From Bacteroidales bacterium (GTDB taxonomy: Bacteria > Bacteroidota > Bacteroidia > Bacteroidales > F082): a stretch of DNA of 64,000 nucleotides. The stretch covers positions 1 through 64,000 of the forward strand of contig JALNZT010000001.1 in the NCBI GenBank assembly GCA_023229135.1, given 5' to 3'. The notes beneath the pieces are model-generated. The model ran no database searches. It was not told the origin of the DNA and was given only the letters and a program-made list of their open reading frames with translations. How positions within the stretch are numbered: the first letter of the stretch is position 1; each line of letters opens with the position of its first letter. Of this stretch, positions 8,492-18,443 are shown in pieces. Made by a program: the position numbers and the translations under genes.

Positions 8492-8524
8492 TTTGGTAAA
8501 ATAAACCGAAAAGCCGTAATTTTG
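8492..8524 (+). promoter_or_regulatory. gdhA promoter
   Basis: TTTG (8492-8495), 21 bp, then TAATTTTG (8517-8524), a full match to the Bacteroidota consensus. The gdhA ATG follows 71 bp later. Confidence 0.65.
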
Positions 8525-8595
8525 CCTTGTTAGGAAATTAACAATGTTATTAAGTAACAGGCATAATTTATATAAATCATTTAAAAAGCCAAACG

Positions 8596-9933
8596 ATGAA
8601 TTTAGAAAAAATCATGAATGACCTGGAAAAAAAACACCCAGGTGAAAAAGAGTATTTGCAAGCAGTACGTGAAGTATTGGAATCATTGGAAGAAGTTCTG
8701 GAACAAAATCCACAATTTGAAGCCCTTGGTATAATCGAGCGCATTGTTGAGCCAGATCGTATTCTCACTTTCAAGATTCCATGGGTTGATGATAACGGAA
8801 AAGTACAGGTTAACTTAGGTTATCGCGTTCAGTTTAACAACGCCATTGGACCTTACAAAGGTGGCATGCGTTTCCACCCTAGTGTGAACCTTAGTATCCT
8901 GAAGTTTTTAGGTTTTGAACAAACCTTCAAAAATGGTCTCACCACTTTGCCTATGGGCGGTGGAAAAGGTGGATCTGATTTTGATGGAAAAGGTAAATCA
9001 GATGGTGAGATTATGCGTTTCTGCCAGTCTTTGATGCTGGAATTGTGGCATATGATAGGACCTGAGATTGACGTTCCAGCAGGTGATATTGGCGTTGGAG
9101 GCCGTGAAATTGGCTATATGTATGGCATGTATCGCAAGCTGGCTCAGGAGAATACCGGTGTATTCACTGGCAAAGGACGCACATGGGGCGGAAGCCTTAT
9201 TCGTCCAGAGGCGACCGGTTTTGGTGCTATTTATTTTATTGAAGAAATGCTAAAAGTTAAAGGAACTGACCTTAAAGGCAAAACTGTAGCTCTTTCCGGC
9301 TTTGGCAACGTGGCATGGGGTGCTGCTTTGAAAGCAACCGAACTTGGTGCTAAAGTTGTTACCATTTCAGGTCCTGATGGATACATTTATGACGCGGACG
9401 GTATTTCAGGTGAAAAAATAGATTATTTGTTAGAATTGCGTGCATCAAACCAGGATATTGTTGCTCCTTATGCACTCCAATTTCCATCAGCAAAATTCTT
9501 CCCCGGAAAAACTCCATGGGAAGTAAAATGCGATATAGCTTGTCCTTGCGCTACCCAAAACGAGTTAAATGACGAAGATGCAAAACATTTAGTTGAAAAT
9601 GGAACTATGCTCGTTGCCGAAGTTTCAAACATGGGATGCAAACCTGAGGCTGTTGAGATATTTCAGAAACATAAATTATTATTTGGCCCTGGAAAAGCTG
9701 TCAATGCTGGCGGTGTAGCTACTTCAGGCCTTGAAATGTCGCAGAACTCGATGAAGTATAGCTGGACACGTGAAGAGGTAGATGCTAAACTGCACCAAAT
9801 TATGAAAGATATTCATGAGCAGTGCGTTATCAATGGCAAACAAGATGCTGATTACATCAACTACGTAAGAGGTGCTAACATTGCAGGATTCATGAAAGTA
9901 GCTAACGCTATGATGGATCAGGGCGTTGTTTAA
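8596..9933 (+). CDS. gdhA: NADP-type glutamate dehydrogenase
   Basis: Interconverts 2-oxoglutarate plus ammonia and glutamate, the main ammonium assimilation route in many Bacteroidota. The 445 residues are typical of the hexameric GdhA class. GPYKGGMRFHPSVNLSILKFLGFEQ and LPMGGGKGGSDFD carry the substrate and catalytic lysines. PAGDIGVGGREIGYM follows, and the Rossmann domain has VALSGFGNVAWGAA. It is a single-gene unit with its own promoter upstream and a strong terminator 45 bp downstream. It is divergent from the trp operon. Confidence 0.96.
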   Translation: MNLEKIMNDLEKKHPGEKEYLQAVREVLESLEEVLEQNPQFEALGIIERIVEPDRILTFKIPWVDDNGKVQVNLGYRVQFNNAIGPYKGGMRFHPSVNLSILKFLGFEQTFKNGLTTLPMGGGKGGSDFDGKGKSDGEIMRFCQSLMLELWHMIGPEIDVPAGDIGVGGREIGYMYGMYRKLAQENTGVFTGKGRTWGGSLIRPEATGFGAIYFIEEMLKVKGTDLKGKTVALSGFGNVAWGAALKATELGAKVVTISGPDGYIYDADGISGEKIDYLLELRASNQDIVAPYALQFPSAKFFPGKTPWEVKCDIACPCATQNELNDEDAKHLVENGTMLVAEVSNMGCKPEAVEIFQKHKLLFGPGKAVNAGGVATSGLEMSQNSMKYSWTREEVDAKLHQIMKDIHEQCVINGKQDADYINYVRGANIAGFMKVANAMMDQGVV

Positions 9934-9978
9934 TGGCACGCTTTTTAATCAAGAGAAGGTCTAAACCAAATATTCCCT

Positions 9979-10008
9979 GGCCGTTGCATTTGCAGCGGCC
10001 TTTTTTTT
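9979..10008 (+). terminator. gdhA terminator
   Basis: GGCCGTTGC and GCAGCGGCC form a 9-bp stem with a 4-nt loop, followed by eight T. Confidence 0.9.
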
Positions 10009-10291
10009 GTGCTGTGAAATAAAAGACCTATCTGAAAAAGCGCTGTGTGAAAGAGGAAATAATATAGCTTCTGCCTGACATATAAAAATGCGTTGAGACT
10101 TCTGATTTATAGCCGGTTAAACATACTTTTATTCTGCTATTAAACAATAAAGAACATTTTTCACTGGCTTTTTAAATGACGAACTAGCAGAAAAAAGTAA
10201 CTTATAGGCCTAAAACAGTAAACAGAAAGTGAGCCAATCGACAGTAGATTTAGAGACAAATAATCCAATTTAACCCAAAAGGCTGAAGCAG
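10009..10291. other. intergenic region upstream of the BRO/DinD-like remnant
   Basis: About 280 bp, AT-rich, with no supported gene or RNA. It is only noted as the flank of the decayed accessory genes downstream. Confidence 0.4.
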
Positions 10292-11140
10292 ATGGATAAA
10301 AAAGAAACCATACAATTATTTGAAGATAAGCAGGTGCGGACTGTTTGGGATGAAAAAGAGGAAAAGTGGTTTTTCTCCATCATTGATGCTATTGAAATTC
10401 TAACCGACAGTCCAAGACCAAGGAAATATTGGAACGCATTAAAAACAAAACTTAAAGCAGAAGGAAGTGAACTGTCCCATAGATTGGGACGTTTGAAAAT
10501 GCTTGCTGACGATGGCAAAATGCGTATGACCGATGTAGCCGATACCGAGCAATTGTTCCGTCTTATTCAATCTATCCCATCGCCTAAGGCAGAGCCTTTT
10601 AAACTATGGCTGGCACAAGTAGCCAACGAACGTTTAGACGAAATGCAAGATCCTGAACTAAGTATTTACAGAGCCTTAAAGCAGTATCCAAAATTGGGCT
10701 ATTCGGAAAAGTAGAAAAATCAACGCCTCAAAAGTTTAGAAATACGTAAAGAACTCACCAATGAATGGAATAATAGAAGTTTGGAAGAAGGGTAGCAATT
10801 TGCAACACTTACGGTTAAATTTACCAAAGACTGGACGGTCAAAACCACCAAAGAATACAAAGTTTTCAAAGGTTTGAAAAAGGAAAACCTGCGTGACAAT
10901 ATGACCAATACCGAGCTGATATTGAGTATGTTGGCAGAAGCTTCTACCAAAGATATTTCGATAGCAATGCAGCCTAATGATTTTGAGGAAAGTAAAAAAG
11001 TTGCCCGTCAAGGTGGCCATGTTGCCAATGTAGCACGAAAAGAATTGGAATAAAAAACAGGAAAAAAAGTAGTTAGTCAGCTGAACGCTAAAAAAGTATT
11101 GCGAAGTAAGGACTCAACTAAAGAATTGGATAATGAGTAA
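10292..11140 (+). pseudogene. BRO-N/DinD-like protein, interrupted by three in-frame stops
   Basis: The first 140 codons read as a BRO-N domain protein of the DinD-like (DNA-damage-inducible protein D) type, with WFFSIIDAIEILTDSPRPRKYW and TEQLFRLIQSIPSPKAEPFKLWLA. Translation then stops at TAG 10712-10714. The same frame continues to resemble the family (NQRLKSLEIRKELTNEW, KGLKKENLRDNMTNTELILSMLAEAS, ARQGGHVANVARKELE) across further stops at 10793-10795 and 11051-11053, ending at 11138. No frameshift is seen over 283 codons. DinD-like proteins are accessory genes of uncertain function. The BRO-N part could still be made as a 140-aa protein. Confidence 0.72.
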
Positions 11141-11323
11141 ATGGATTAGTTGGCTAATAATCAATATGATAAAATGGATGAAAAAGTGGTTTGTGCAACT
11201 TTTGCATACACCACCCAACATGGTGCTATTGAAGGCAAAACCCAGGAAAAAGAGGTCAAATATTAAAACCTAGCTGCCATTGAGGCGGTGGGCTACCGGG
11301 TAAATGCCGATTGGCTAATTTAA
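11141..11323 (+). pseudogene. RhuM-family fragment
   Basis: In the same frame, directly after the DinD-like remnant, the text MD-stop-LANN is followed by MDEKVVCATFAYTTQHGAIEGKTQ and then, after a second stop (TAA 11264-11266), NLAAIEAVGYRVN. This matches the core of RhuM-like virulence/accessory proteins, which normally exceed 300 aa. Here a piece between the recognition helix and this core seems deleted, and the C-terminal part is gone. It has clearly decayed. RhuM and BRO/DinD-like genes often occupy variable chromosomal sites, so this is probably the scar of an old insertion. Confidence 0.6.
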
Positions 11324-11391
11324 AAAACCGAAACAAACAAACAATAAAGGCAGTCTAGACGGATTTGAGATTTTACTTCCGCTTTTAATTG

Positions 11392-11399
11392 TAAATTTG
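11392..11399 (+). promoter_or_regulatory. candidate -7 box of the BatA-type gene
   Basis: TAAATTTG fits TAnnTTTG and lies 28 bp before the ATG. The only upstream TTG (11365-11367) is 24 bp away, slightly far. Confidence 0.4.
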
Positions 11400-11427
11400 C
11401 CCACTTCAAAAAAGCTATTTTTAAACC

Positions 11428-13488
11428 ATGAATTTTTTAAATCCAAACATGCTGTACGGACTTTTTGCACTGGCGATTCCTATCGTGGTGCATCTGTTTA
11501 ATTTCCGGCGGCATAAGTTGGTTTATTTTAGCGATACCTCGCTGCTGCAAAACCTAAAACAGGAAACCGCACGTACGAACAGACTTAAGCATCTGCTGGT
11601 TTTATTGCTGCGATTGCTGGCTATCACGGCTTTGGTTTTGGCTTTTGCACGCCCTTATTTTCCTGATGAAACACTTTTACAGCAGCCCGAAAACGAAATC
11701 GTGCTGCTTTACATAGATAATTCGGTGAGCATGCAAATGGCTGGTGCTGAGGGTGCTTTGCTGGATGATGCCCGAAAAGCTGCGCTTGAAATCATTGATT
11801 TCTACGGCCCTGAGAAACGTTTTGCCTTGCTCAGTAACAACTTTTCTCCTCGTCAGGAACGCCCCATGAACCGCGACGAAGCAAGGCAACAGCTCTCTTT
11901 TATTTCGGCAGATGCACCGCCGGTTCAAGCCAGTGAAATTCTGGAAAGAGCAAAAAGTATTGCCTCCAAATTCAATCAGGAGAAAAGCAGTTTGTTTCTG
12001 CTTTCTGATTTCCAAAAATCGGCCTTTGATGACTTAAAACCTACTACAGACAGCAGCCTGATGCTTTATCTGTTGCCGTTCAGCGCGACAACCAAAGCCA
12101 ATGTTTACATTGATACCGCTTGGTTAGAAAGTCCTGTGGTACAGGTTGATATGCCGATCACATTGAATGTCAGGCTTAAGAATGAAGCCGACGAAACCTT
12201 AAAAGGACTGGCACTTAGGCTCGAATCTGAAAACAAAACGCTGGCCGTTGCCAATGCCGATATCGAAGCCTGGAGCGAGCGTTTGTTACAACTCAGCTTT
12301 GTTCCCGAAAATAGCGGAAATTTCATGGCACAGCTCAGTATTTCTGATTATCCTATCGTTTTCGACGACACCTATTATATCAACCTCAAAGTGGCTTCGC
12401 GCATCAAAGTACTGGAGCTGTTTGAGGAAAACCCCAACGAATCTCTATCCTTGCTTTTTAGGGAAGACACCCTTTTTAACCTTGATCAGCGCAATATTTT
12501 TCAGTTTGATATTCAGTCGCTTTCACAGTATAACCTGGTTGTTGCGCCTTATTCAATCGCTTTGAGCGACGGATTAGAAGCTGCTTTACTGGATTATGCA
12601 GAATCAGGTGGCGCTTTGTTATTACAAGCGCCACAGCAACAAAAGCCGGCAACAGAAAGCCTAAGTCGGGAGCTGCAAATATCAATCAGTCTGCTTACTG
12701 ACACGGCATCAACACGTATTAACAGTATGATGACAGCACATCCCTTTTTTGAGGATGTGTTTTCTAAAGTACCCGAAAATGCTGACTTACCGAAAGTAAA
12801 TCGGCACTACAATTTGCACAGCAATGCTTCAGCTGCTGTGCTGATTCAGTTGCTAAATGGTAATTCCTTTTTAACTTTTCAGGAAGTAGGACAGGGATCT
12901 ATTTTCCATTTGGCTGCTAACATGGACGAACAATGGTCGGGACTTACAACGAGTAATCTTTTTGCACCTTTGGTAATCCGAATGGCCTTTTGGGGTGATA
13001 CACGAAATCGTTTGGCTTATGAAATCGGCCTGGACAGACTGGTTTTACTTAAATTTGAGCAACTAAATTCGGATGCGGTTTTAACCGTGAAGGCCTTGGA
13101 TAGAGCCTTTACCTTTATTCCCGGTCTGGAAAACCGCGGACAGCAGTTGTTGCTGGATATGGCTGATCAGCTTCCACAGCCTGGCTTCTATGGCATTTAC
13201 AGTGCTGACAGCCTCGTAAGCCTAATGGCTTGGAACGAAAGCCGCAAGGAATCTGTGATGCGATTTTTTACAGAAGATGAAGTCAAAACGCTGTTCAGTG
13301 AAAAAGGTTTCGGTCTTGTAAAAACACTGAACGCAAGTCGATCGACAAGTTTTGGTAGCTTATCTGCTGAATTGCAGAAAGCTAACACCTGGTGGTGGTT
13401 TATTCTGGCGGCGCTCTTGTTCTTATTGGCAGAATCTGTAATTTTACGCCTTTGGAAAAGTTATTCTACAAAACAAAAAAATACATAG
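11428..13488 (+). CDS. BatA-type membrane protein with VWA-like domain
   Basis: The 686 residues start with the double-transmembrane BatA N-terminal domain: MLYGLFALAIPIVVHLFNF, then a second helix at about 58-78. A von Willebrand A-like domain follows with a DNSVSM metal-site motif at about residues 96-101. The middle is a long periplasmic-type region and there is a C-terminal membrane helix (about 655-675, AALLFLLAESVILRLW). Such proteins occur throughout Bacteroidota, and some belong to the Bat aerotolerance clusters. The exact role of this one is unknown. It stands alone 42 bp upstream of parC and may share its transcript. Confidence 0.8.
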   Translation: MNFLNPNMLYGLFALAIPIVVHLFNFRRHKLVYFSDTSLLQNLKQETARTNRLKHLLVLLLRLLAITALVLAFARPYFPDETLLQQPENEIVLLYIDNSVSMQMAGAEGALLDDARKAALEIIDFYGPEKRFALLSNNFSPRQERPMNRDEARQQLSFISADAPPVQASEILERAKSIASKFNQEKSSLFLLSDFQKSAFDDLKPTTDSSLMLYLLPFSATTKANVYIDTAWLESPVVQVDMPITLNVRLKNEADETLKGLALRLESENKTLAVANADIEAWSERLLQLSFVPENSGNFMAQLSISDYPIVFDDTYYINLKVASRIKVLELFEENPNESLSLLFREDTLFNLDQRNIFQFDIQSLSQYNLVVAPYSIALSDGLEAALLDYAESGGALLLQAPQQQKPATESLSRELQISISLLTDTASTRINSMMTAHPFFEDVFSKVPENADLPKVNRHYNLHSNASAAVLIQLLNGNSFLTFQEVGQGSIFHLAANMDEQWSGLTTSNLFAPLVIRMAFWGDTRNRLAYEIGLDRLVLLKFEQLNSDAVLTVKALDRAFTFIPGLENRGQQLLLDMADQLPQPGFYGIYSADSLVSLMAWNESRKESVMRFFTEDEVKTLFSEKGFGLVKTLNASRSTSFGSLSAELQKANTWWWFILAALLFLLAESVILRLWKSYSTKQKNT

Positions 13489-13530
13489 CAACATTTGAAA
13501 AGAGAAGCAGGAAAGGACAGTAAGTAAAAG

Positions 13531-16266
13531 ATGAGTGAATTGGATGATTTAACGCCTCAGAGGGGCGGAAAAGAGAATTCAGATGGAAGCGAAATTCAGC
13601 GCACTATACAGCTCTCCGGTATGTACGAAAGCTGGTTTTTGGATTATGCCTCTTATGTGATTTTGGAGCGTGCCGTGCCGGATATCAACGATGGCTTAAA
13701 GCCTGTTCAGCGGCGCATTATGCACGCCATGAAAAATCTTGACGACGGTCGCTACAACAAAGTGGCGAATATTATCGGTCATACCATGCAATATCATCCG
13801 CATGGCGATGCTTCTATCGGCGATGCCCTGGTGCAGCTTGGACAGAAGGAATTGATGATAGATATGCAAGGAAACTGGGGAAACACCCTCACCGGAGATA
13901 GTGCTGCCGCAGCACGTTATATCGAAGCACGACTGACAAAATTTGCCAGTGAAGTGGTTTTCAATGCAAAAACTACCGACTGGAAATTGTCCTACGACGG
14001 ACGTAACAAAGAACCTGTTGATTTGCCCATAAAATTCCCGCTTTTACTAGCACAGGGCGTGGAAGGGATTGCAGTAGGGCTGGCTTCTAAAATTTTGCCG
14101 CACAACTTTAACGAGCTGATAGACGCCTCAATAAAATGCCTAAAAAATGAAGAGTTTGAGTTGCTACCCGACTTTCTGACAGGTGGACTGGCAGATTGCT
14201 CCAGATACAATGAAGGCCTGCGTGGAGGTAAAGTGAGACTGCGGGCAAAAATTAGTCAGATTGATCGTAAAACGCTGGTGATAAATGAAATACCTTTCGC
14301 AACTACTACCAGCAGTTTGATTGATAGTATTATCGCAGCCAATGATAAAGGCAAGATAAAAGTCAAAAAAATTGACGATAATACTGCCGAAAAAGTTGAA
14401 ATAGTAATTAACCTGGCTTCGGGTGTTTCGCCTGATCAAACCATTGATGCCCTTTATGCTTTTACCCAGTGTGAGGTGTCTATTTCGCCCAACTCCTGCC
14501 TGATTGTTGATGGAAAACCGGCTTTCTGGAGTGTACATAAAATACTGGAATACAACACCAATCGCACACTCGAACTGCTTAGGCAGGAATTGCAGATCAG
14601 ATTAGAGGAACTTGAAAACGACTGGCATCATTCTTCTCTGGAGAAGATATTTATTGAAAATCGTATTTACCGAGATATCGAGCAGTCGGAAACCTGGGAT
14701 GAGGTGATTATGGCCATCGACGAGGGCCTTAAGCCTTTTGTTGAAAATTTGCGTGCGCCAGTAACTACTGACGATATCGCACGTTTGACAGAAATTAAAA
14801 TCAAGCGTATCTCCAAATACAATACTTTCAAGGCTGACGAACATATCCGACTGGTAGAGGAGGAGATGCAAGAAGTGAACAACCACCTTGAACATATGGT
14901 GGATTACACCATCAATTTCTTCCGTCAGATCAAAAAGAAATATGGTGCAGGCCGCGAACGCAAAACCGAACTCCGCAGCTTTGATACCATTGAAGCCGCT
15001 GCTGTTGCCGCGAACAACGAAAAGTTGTACGTAAATCGCGTGGAAGGTTTTGCCGGAACATCGCTCAAAAAAGATGAATTCGTTTGTGATTGCAGCGACC
15101 TGGATGACATCATTGTATTTCGCGAAAACGGTACTTTTATCGTTACAAAAGTAACATCCAAAAGTTTCGTTGGTGAAAACATTATCCATATCGATGTTTT
15201 TAGAAAAAACGACGAACGTACTATTTATAACCTGGTTTATCGCGATGGCAAAAAAGGACCCTGGCTCATCAAACGTTTTGCTGTGCTTGGTGTTACGCGT
15301 GATAAGGAATACGACCTAACCGCCGGTAAACCAGATTCTAAGGTGATTTATTTTACTGTCAACCCCAATGGCGAGGCCGAAACAATAAAGGTGCTCTTGC
15401 GTCCAAAACCTAAATTAAAAAAGACCTCTTTTGAGTTTGATTTTGCTGATTTGGCTATCAAAAACCGCAATGCCAAAGGGAATATCCTCACCAAACATGC
15501 CGTAAAACAAATCACACAGCGTGATGAGGGAGTGAGCACCTTGGGCGCGCGCGATATATGGTATGACGAAAGTATCAAACGACTCAACAGCGACGAGCGC
15601 GGCAGGTACCTGGGAGCCTTTTCCGGTGATGATAAGCTGTTTCAACTATTTGAAAACGGAGAGTTTAAGCTTAGCGGCTATGAGCTTTCGACGCATTTTG
15701 ATGAGGACCTGAAGCTGCTGCGAAAGTTTGATCCCGATGAAGTTCTTTCAACCGTTTATGTGGAAGGCGAAACACAAAAAATTTATGTGAAACGCTTTCA
15801 GATCGAGAACGATATCGCTCTTAATAAACGTTACAGCAGCATTGGTGATCATCCCGAATCTGTCTTCAAACAGTTAGTTTTAGATGCGTATCCGATGTTA
15901 AAGCTTGCATTTGAGGAAAATAGTAAAGGTGTAAAACCGGAAGATGAGGAGCTGTCAGTAGCCGATTTTATTGGCGTGAAAAGCTACAAAGCCAAAGGAA
16001 AACGCCTCTCGAACAAGGAAGTCGTAAAACTGACTTTTCTTGAACCACTTACGCCGCCTGTAGAAGAAGCTGATGCGGAAAATTTAGGAGATGCTGAAAC
16101 GGAAATTGAAACTCAGGAAGCAGAAAGTGAGGCAAGTAAAAAAGAAATTCTTTCAGAAGAAACGGATAAACCAGCCGAAGAAAACAAGGAGATGAAGCCC
16201 AAAAAAGCCAATGATACGCCTAAAAAACCCCTCGATCCACCAAAACAGATGGAGTTTGAGTTTTAG
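13531..16266 (+). CDS. parC: DNA topoisomerase IV subunit A (GyrA/ParC family)
   Basis: The breakage-reunion subunit of a type IIA topoisomerase, which unlinks daughter chromosomes. The 911 residues have YASYVILERAVPDINDGLKPVQRRIMHAM at the N terminus. The active-site Tyr is in AAARYIEARLT at about residue 130. A coiled coil follows, then a degenerate C-terminal beta-propeller, which favours ParC over GyrA because no clear GyrA-box repeats are seen. The last 80 residues are a charged low-complexity tail rich in Glu, Lys and Pro. No parE is in the window. ParC is chosen over GyrA with moderate certainty. Confidence 0.88.
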   Translation: MSELDDLTPQRGGKENSDGSEIQRTIQLSGMYESWFLDYASYVILERAVPDINDGLKPVQRRIMHAMKNLDDGRYNKVANIIGHTMQYHPHGDASIGDALVQLGQKELMIDMQGNWGNTLTGDSAAAARYIEARLTKFASEVVFNAKTTDWKLSYDGRNKEPVDLPIKFPLLLAQGVEGIAVGLASKILPHNFNELIDASIKCLKNEEFELLPDFLTGGLADCSRYNEGLRGGKVRLRAKISQIDRKTLVINEIPFATTTSSLIDSIIAANDKGKIKVKKIDDNTAEKVEIVINLASGVSPDQTIDALYAFTQCEVSISPNSCLIVDGKPAFWSVHKILEYNTNRTLELLRQELQIRLEELENDWHHSSLEKIFIENRIYRDIEQSETWDEVIMAIDEGLKPFVENLRAPVTTDDIARLTEIKIKRISKYNTFKADEHIRLVEEEMQEVNNHLEHMVDYTINFFRQIKKKYGAGRERKTELRSFDTIEAAAVAANNEKLYVNRVEGFAGTSLKKDEFVCDCSDLDDIIVFRENGTFIVTKVTSKSFVGENIIHIDVFRKNDERTIYNLVYRDGKKGPWLIKRFAVLGVTRDKEYDLTAGKPDSKVIYFTVNPNGEAETIKVLLRPKPKLKKTSFEFDFADLAIKNRNAKGNILTKHAVKQITQRDEGVSTLGARDIWYDESIKRLNSDERGRYLGAFSGDDKLFQLFENGEFKLSGYELSTHFDEDLKLLRKFDPDEVLSTVYVEGETQKIYVKRFQIENDIALNKRYSSIGDHPESVFKQLVLDAYPMLKLAFEENSKGVKPEDEELSVADFIGVKSYKAKGKRLSNKEVVKLTFLEPLTPPVEEADAENLGDAETEIETQEAESEASKKEILSEETDKPAEENKEMKPKKANDTPKKPLDPPKQMEFEF

Positions 16267-16291
16267 GGTAACTATACCTGTCTTTGAACAC

Positions 16292-16328
16292 AAAAAAGCC
16301 GAATCATTTTTAAGTGATTCGGCTTTTT
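16292..16328. terminator. bidirectional terminator between parC and the S9 peptidase gene
   Basis: AAAAAAGCCGAATCA (16292-16306) and TGATTCGGCTTTTT (16315-16328) form a near-perfect stem with A and T runs on both sides, suited to the convergent genes on either side. Confidence 0.9.
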
Positions 16329-16343
16329 GATAGTCCGTATTCT

Positions 16344-18443
16344 TTATTTTAACCACTGGTCCAGCCAGTTGAAAAACCTTCTTTGCCATAAAATACCATT
16401 CTGAGGTTTCAAAACCCAGTGGTTTTCATCGGGGAAGTATAAATATTCAGCCGGAATACCTTGAAGCACTGCGGCGTTAAAAGCTTGCATGCCTTGCGAA
16501 GCTACTATCCGATAATCCAGTTCGCTATGCACAACCATGATTGGCGTGTTCCAGTTTTGCACAAATTTATGCGGTGAATTGGCATAGGACCATTTTACGA
16601 CCGGGTTATCTTTGTCCCAAAACGGCCCGCCCAAATCCCAGTTTACAAACCACATTTCTTCGGTTTCAAGGTATTGCGCTTCCAGATTAAACATGCCATC
16701 GTGGGCGATAAACGCCTTAAAGCGGTTGTTGTGATGGCCAGCCAACCAAAAGATTGAAAAACCGCCATAGCTTGCACCAACTGCGCCCAGGCGATCTTCA
16801 TCAACAAAGGGTTCTTTGGCCAGCGCGTCAATAGCCGACAGGTAGTCGCGCATATTTTGGCCGCCGTAGTCGCCACTGATTTGTTCATTCCATTCCTGAC
16901 CAAAACCAGGTAAGCCGCGCCGGTTGGGTGCTACAATAATATAATCGTTAGCAGCCATCATCTGGAAATTCCAGCGATACGACCAAAACTGACTTACGGT
17001 GCTTTGTGGCCCGCCCTGGCAATATAGTATGGTGGGATATTTTTTGGTAGGATCGAAATCAGGTGGATAGATAACCCAGGTAAGCATTTCTTTGCCATCT
17101 GAGGTTTTAATCCAGCGCTCCTCAGTAGCTCCCATATTTAGTTGATCGAGGATATTTTTATTGATAAAACTAACTTGAACTTGCTGACCTGATGCTTCAT
17201 CTACGCTGTAAATCTCGATAGGCATCGACATCGACATGCGGGTGGCAATAAGGTTATCGCCAGCGGGATAAACAGCAGTATAACTATGCTTTCCTGTTGT
17301 AAGTTTCGTGATTTTACCATCTGCTAAATGCAAGCTGTAAAGCTGATCTAAAGCATGGTAGTTACTTGTGAAATAGATTTTTGAGCCATCATCCGACCAA
17401 GCCAGTCCGCTTACATTTTGATCAAAATCTGAAGTAAGATCTGATATTTTACCAGTGGCCATATCACGTATCATCAGCCTGATTTTATCAGCCTCATAAC
17501 CATCGCGCTCCATGCTTTCCCAAGCCATTTTGCTACCATCGGGAGAAAAAACTGCGGCTAAATCATAGCCCATCATACCTTCGGTGAGATTTTTAGTGAT
17601 GCCGCTTTCCAAATCGTATTGAAAAATATCAGCATTGGTAGAGGTCGCATAAGCTTTGCCTTCTTTTTTACGACTTGAATAAACGATGCTTTTGCTGTCG
17701 GGCGACCAATTTATTTGCTCCGCGCCGCCAAAGGGGCGAAGTGGAGATTCCCAAGGCTCATTTTTCATGATGTCGATGGGATTTTTCAGGCTTACGCCAT
17801 TATATTCTGCGACGAATACATGACTATAGGTATCTACCCATTGATCCCAATGCCGATACATTAGGTCGTGGTTAATGCGTCCGCTAGCAAGCGGCAGATC
17901 GGGGTAAATATCACTGGTTGATTGTTTTAGCTTAACCTGTGAGGTAAATAAAACTTTCTTTTGGTCGGGAGCGTATTCAAAACAGTCGAGTCCGCCTGCA
18001 AAATCAGAAACTTTTACTCTTCCTGTACCATCGGGATTCATTTCCCAAAGCTGCATGCTACCACTTTCGGAAGATAAAAAACCGATCTTTTTCCCATCGG
18101 GCCGCCAGCGTGGATTGTATTCTCCCTGAGGTGTATGGGTGATTTGTTTCTGATTTCCTGTGGATAGATTCAGCACATATAAGCCCGTATTACCTTTGTT
18201 TTGCTCAATACTATAGTAAGTTACACTGAAAAGTACTTTGGTCTTGTCAGGCGAAACGGCTACCTCGCCTATACGTCCCAAGGCCCATAACACTTCCGCA
18301 TTGAGGCGGTCAGATTCCAGTTTAATTTCCTTTTCGCCAATGGTTTCGCTCATTGGTTTTTTGTTTTCGTTCATCTGCATATCGCAGCCTGTGTGGAATA
18401 GCAAAAAACTAAGCATAAATAAGTATAAACAAGCTTTCTTCAT
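16344..18443 (-). CDS. S9 family serine peptidase (prolyl oligopeptidase type), lipoprotein
   Basis: A 699-residue exported peptidase. The N terminus is a lipoprotein signal with LLFHTGC at about residues 14-20. A beta-propeller built of WD40/TolB-like repeats follows (several TGNQKQITH.., SPDGSKMAW.. units, about 60-400). The alpha/beta hydrolase domain has the Ser nucleophile in GASYGGFS (about 557), Asp in HSELDYR (about 642) and His in DENHW (about 673). Family members release dipeptides or cleave oligopeptides after proline or other residues. Substrate preference cannot be read here. It is a single-gene unit. Confidence 0.9.
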   Translation of the reverse strand: MKKACLYLFMLSFLLFHTGCDMQMNENKKPMSETIGEKEIKLESDRLNAEVLWALGRIGEVAVSPDKTKVLFSVTYYSIEQNKGNTGLYVLNLSTGNQKQITHTPQGEYNPRWRPDGKKIGFLSSESGSMQLWEMNPDGTGRVKVSDFAGGLDCFEYAPDQKKVLFTSQVKLKQSTSDIYPDLPLASGRINHDLMYRHWDQWVDTYSHVFVAEYNGVSLKNPIDIMKNEPWESPLRPFGGAEQINWSPDSKSIVYSSRKKEGKAYATSTNADIFQYDLESGITKNLTEGMMGYDLAAVFSPDGSKMAWESMERDGYEADKIRLMIRDMATGKISDLTSDFDQNVSGLAWSDDGSKIYFTSNYHALDQLYSLHLADGKITKLTTGKHSYTAVYPAGDNLIATRMSMSMPIEIYSVDEASGQQVQVSFINKNILDQLNMGATEERWIKTSDGKEMLTWVIYPPDFDPTKKYPTILYCQGGPQSTVSQFWSYRWNFQMMAANDYIIVAPNRRGLPGFGQEWNEQISGDYGGQNMRDYLSAIDALAKEPFVDEDRLGAVGASYGGFSIFWLAGHHNNRFKAFIAHDGMFNLEAQYLETEEMWFVNWDLGGPFWDKDNPVVKWSYANSPHKFVQNWNTPIMVVHSELDYRIVASQGMQAFNAAVLQGIPAEYLYFPDENHWVLKPQNGILWQRRFFNWLDQWLK

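Noticed and set aside
10292..11323. Stop-codon reassignment (for example TAG read as Gln) to explain the in-frame stops of the DinD/RhuM remnants
   Set aside because: Two of the five stops are TAA at positions where the families have other residues, and nearby intact genes end at normal TAG, TAA and TGA. Simple decay explains the data.
14602..15189. Long minus-strand open frame inside parC
   Set aside because: It is antisense to a conserved gene and its translation shows no family features.
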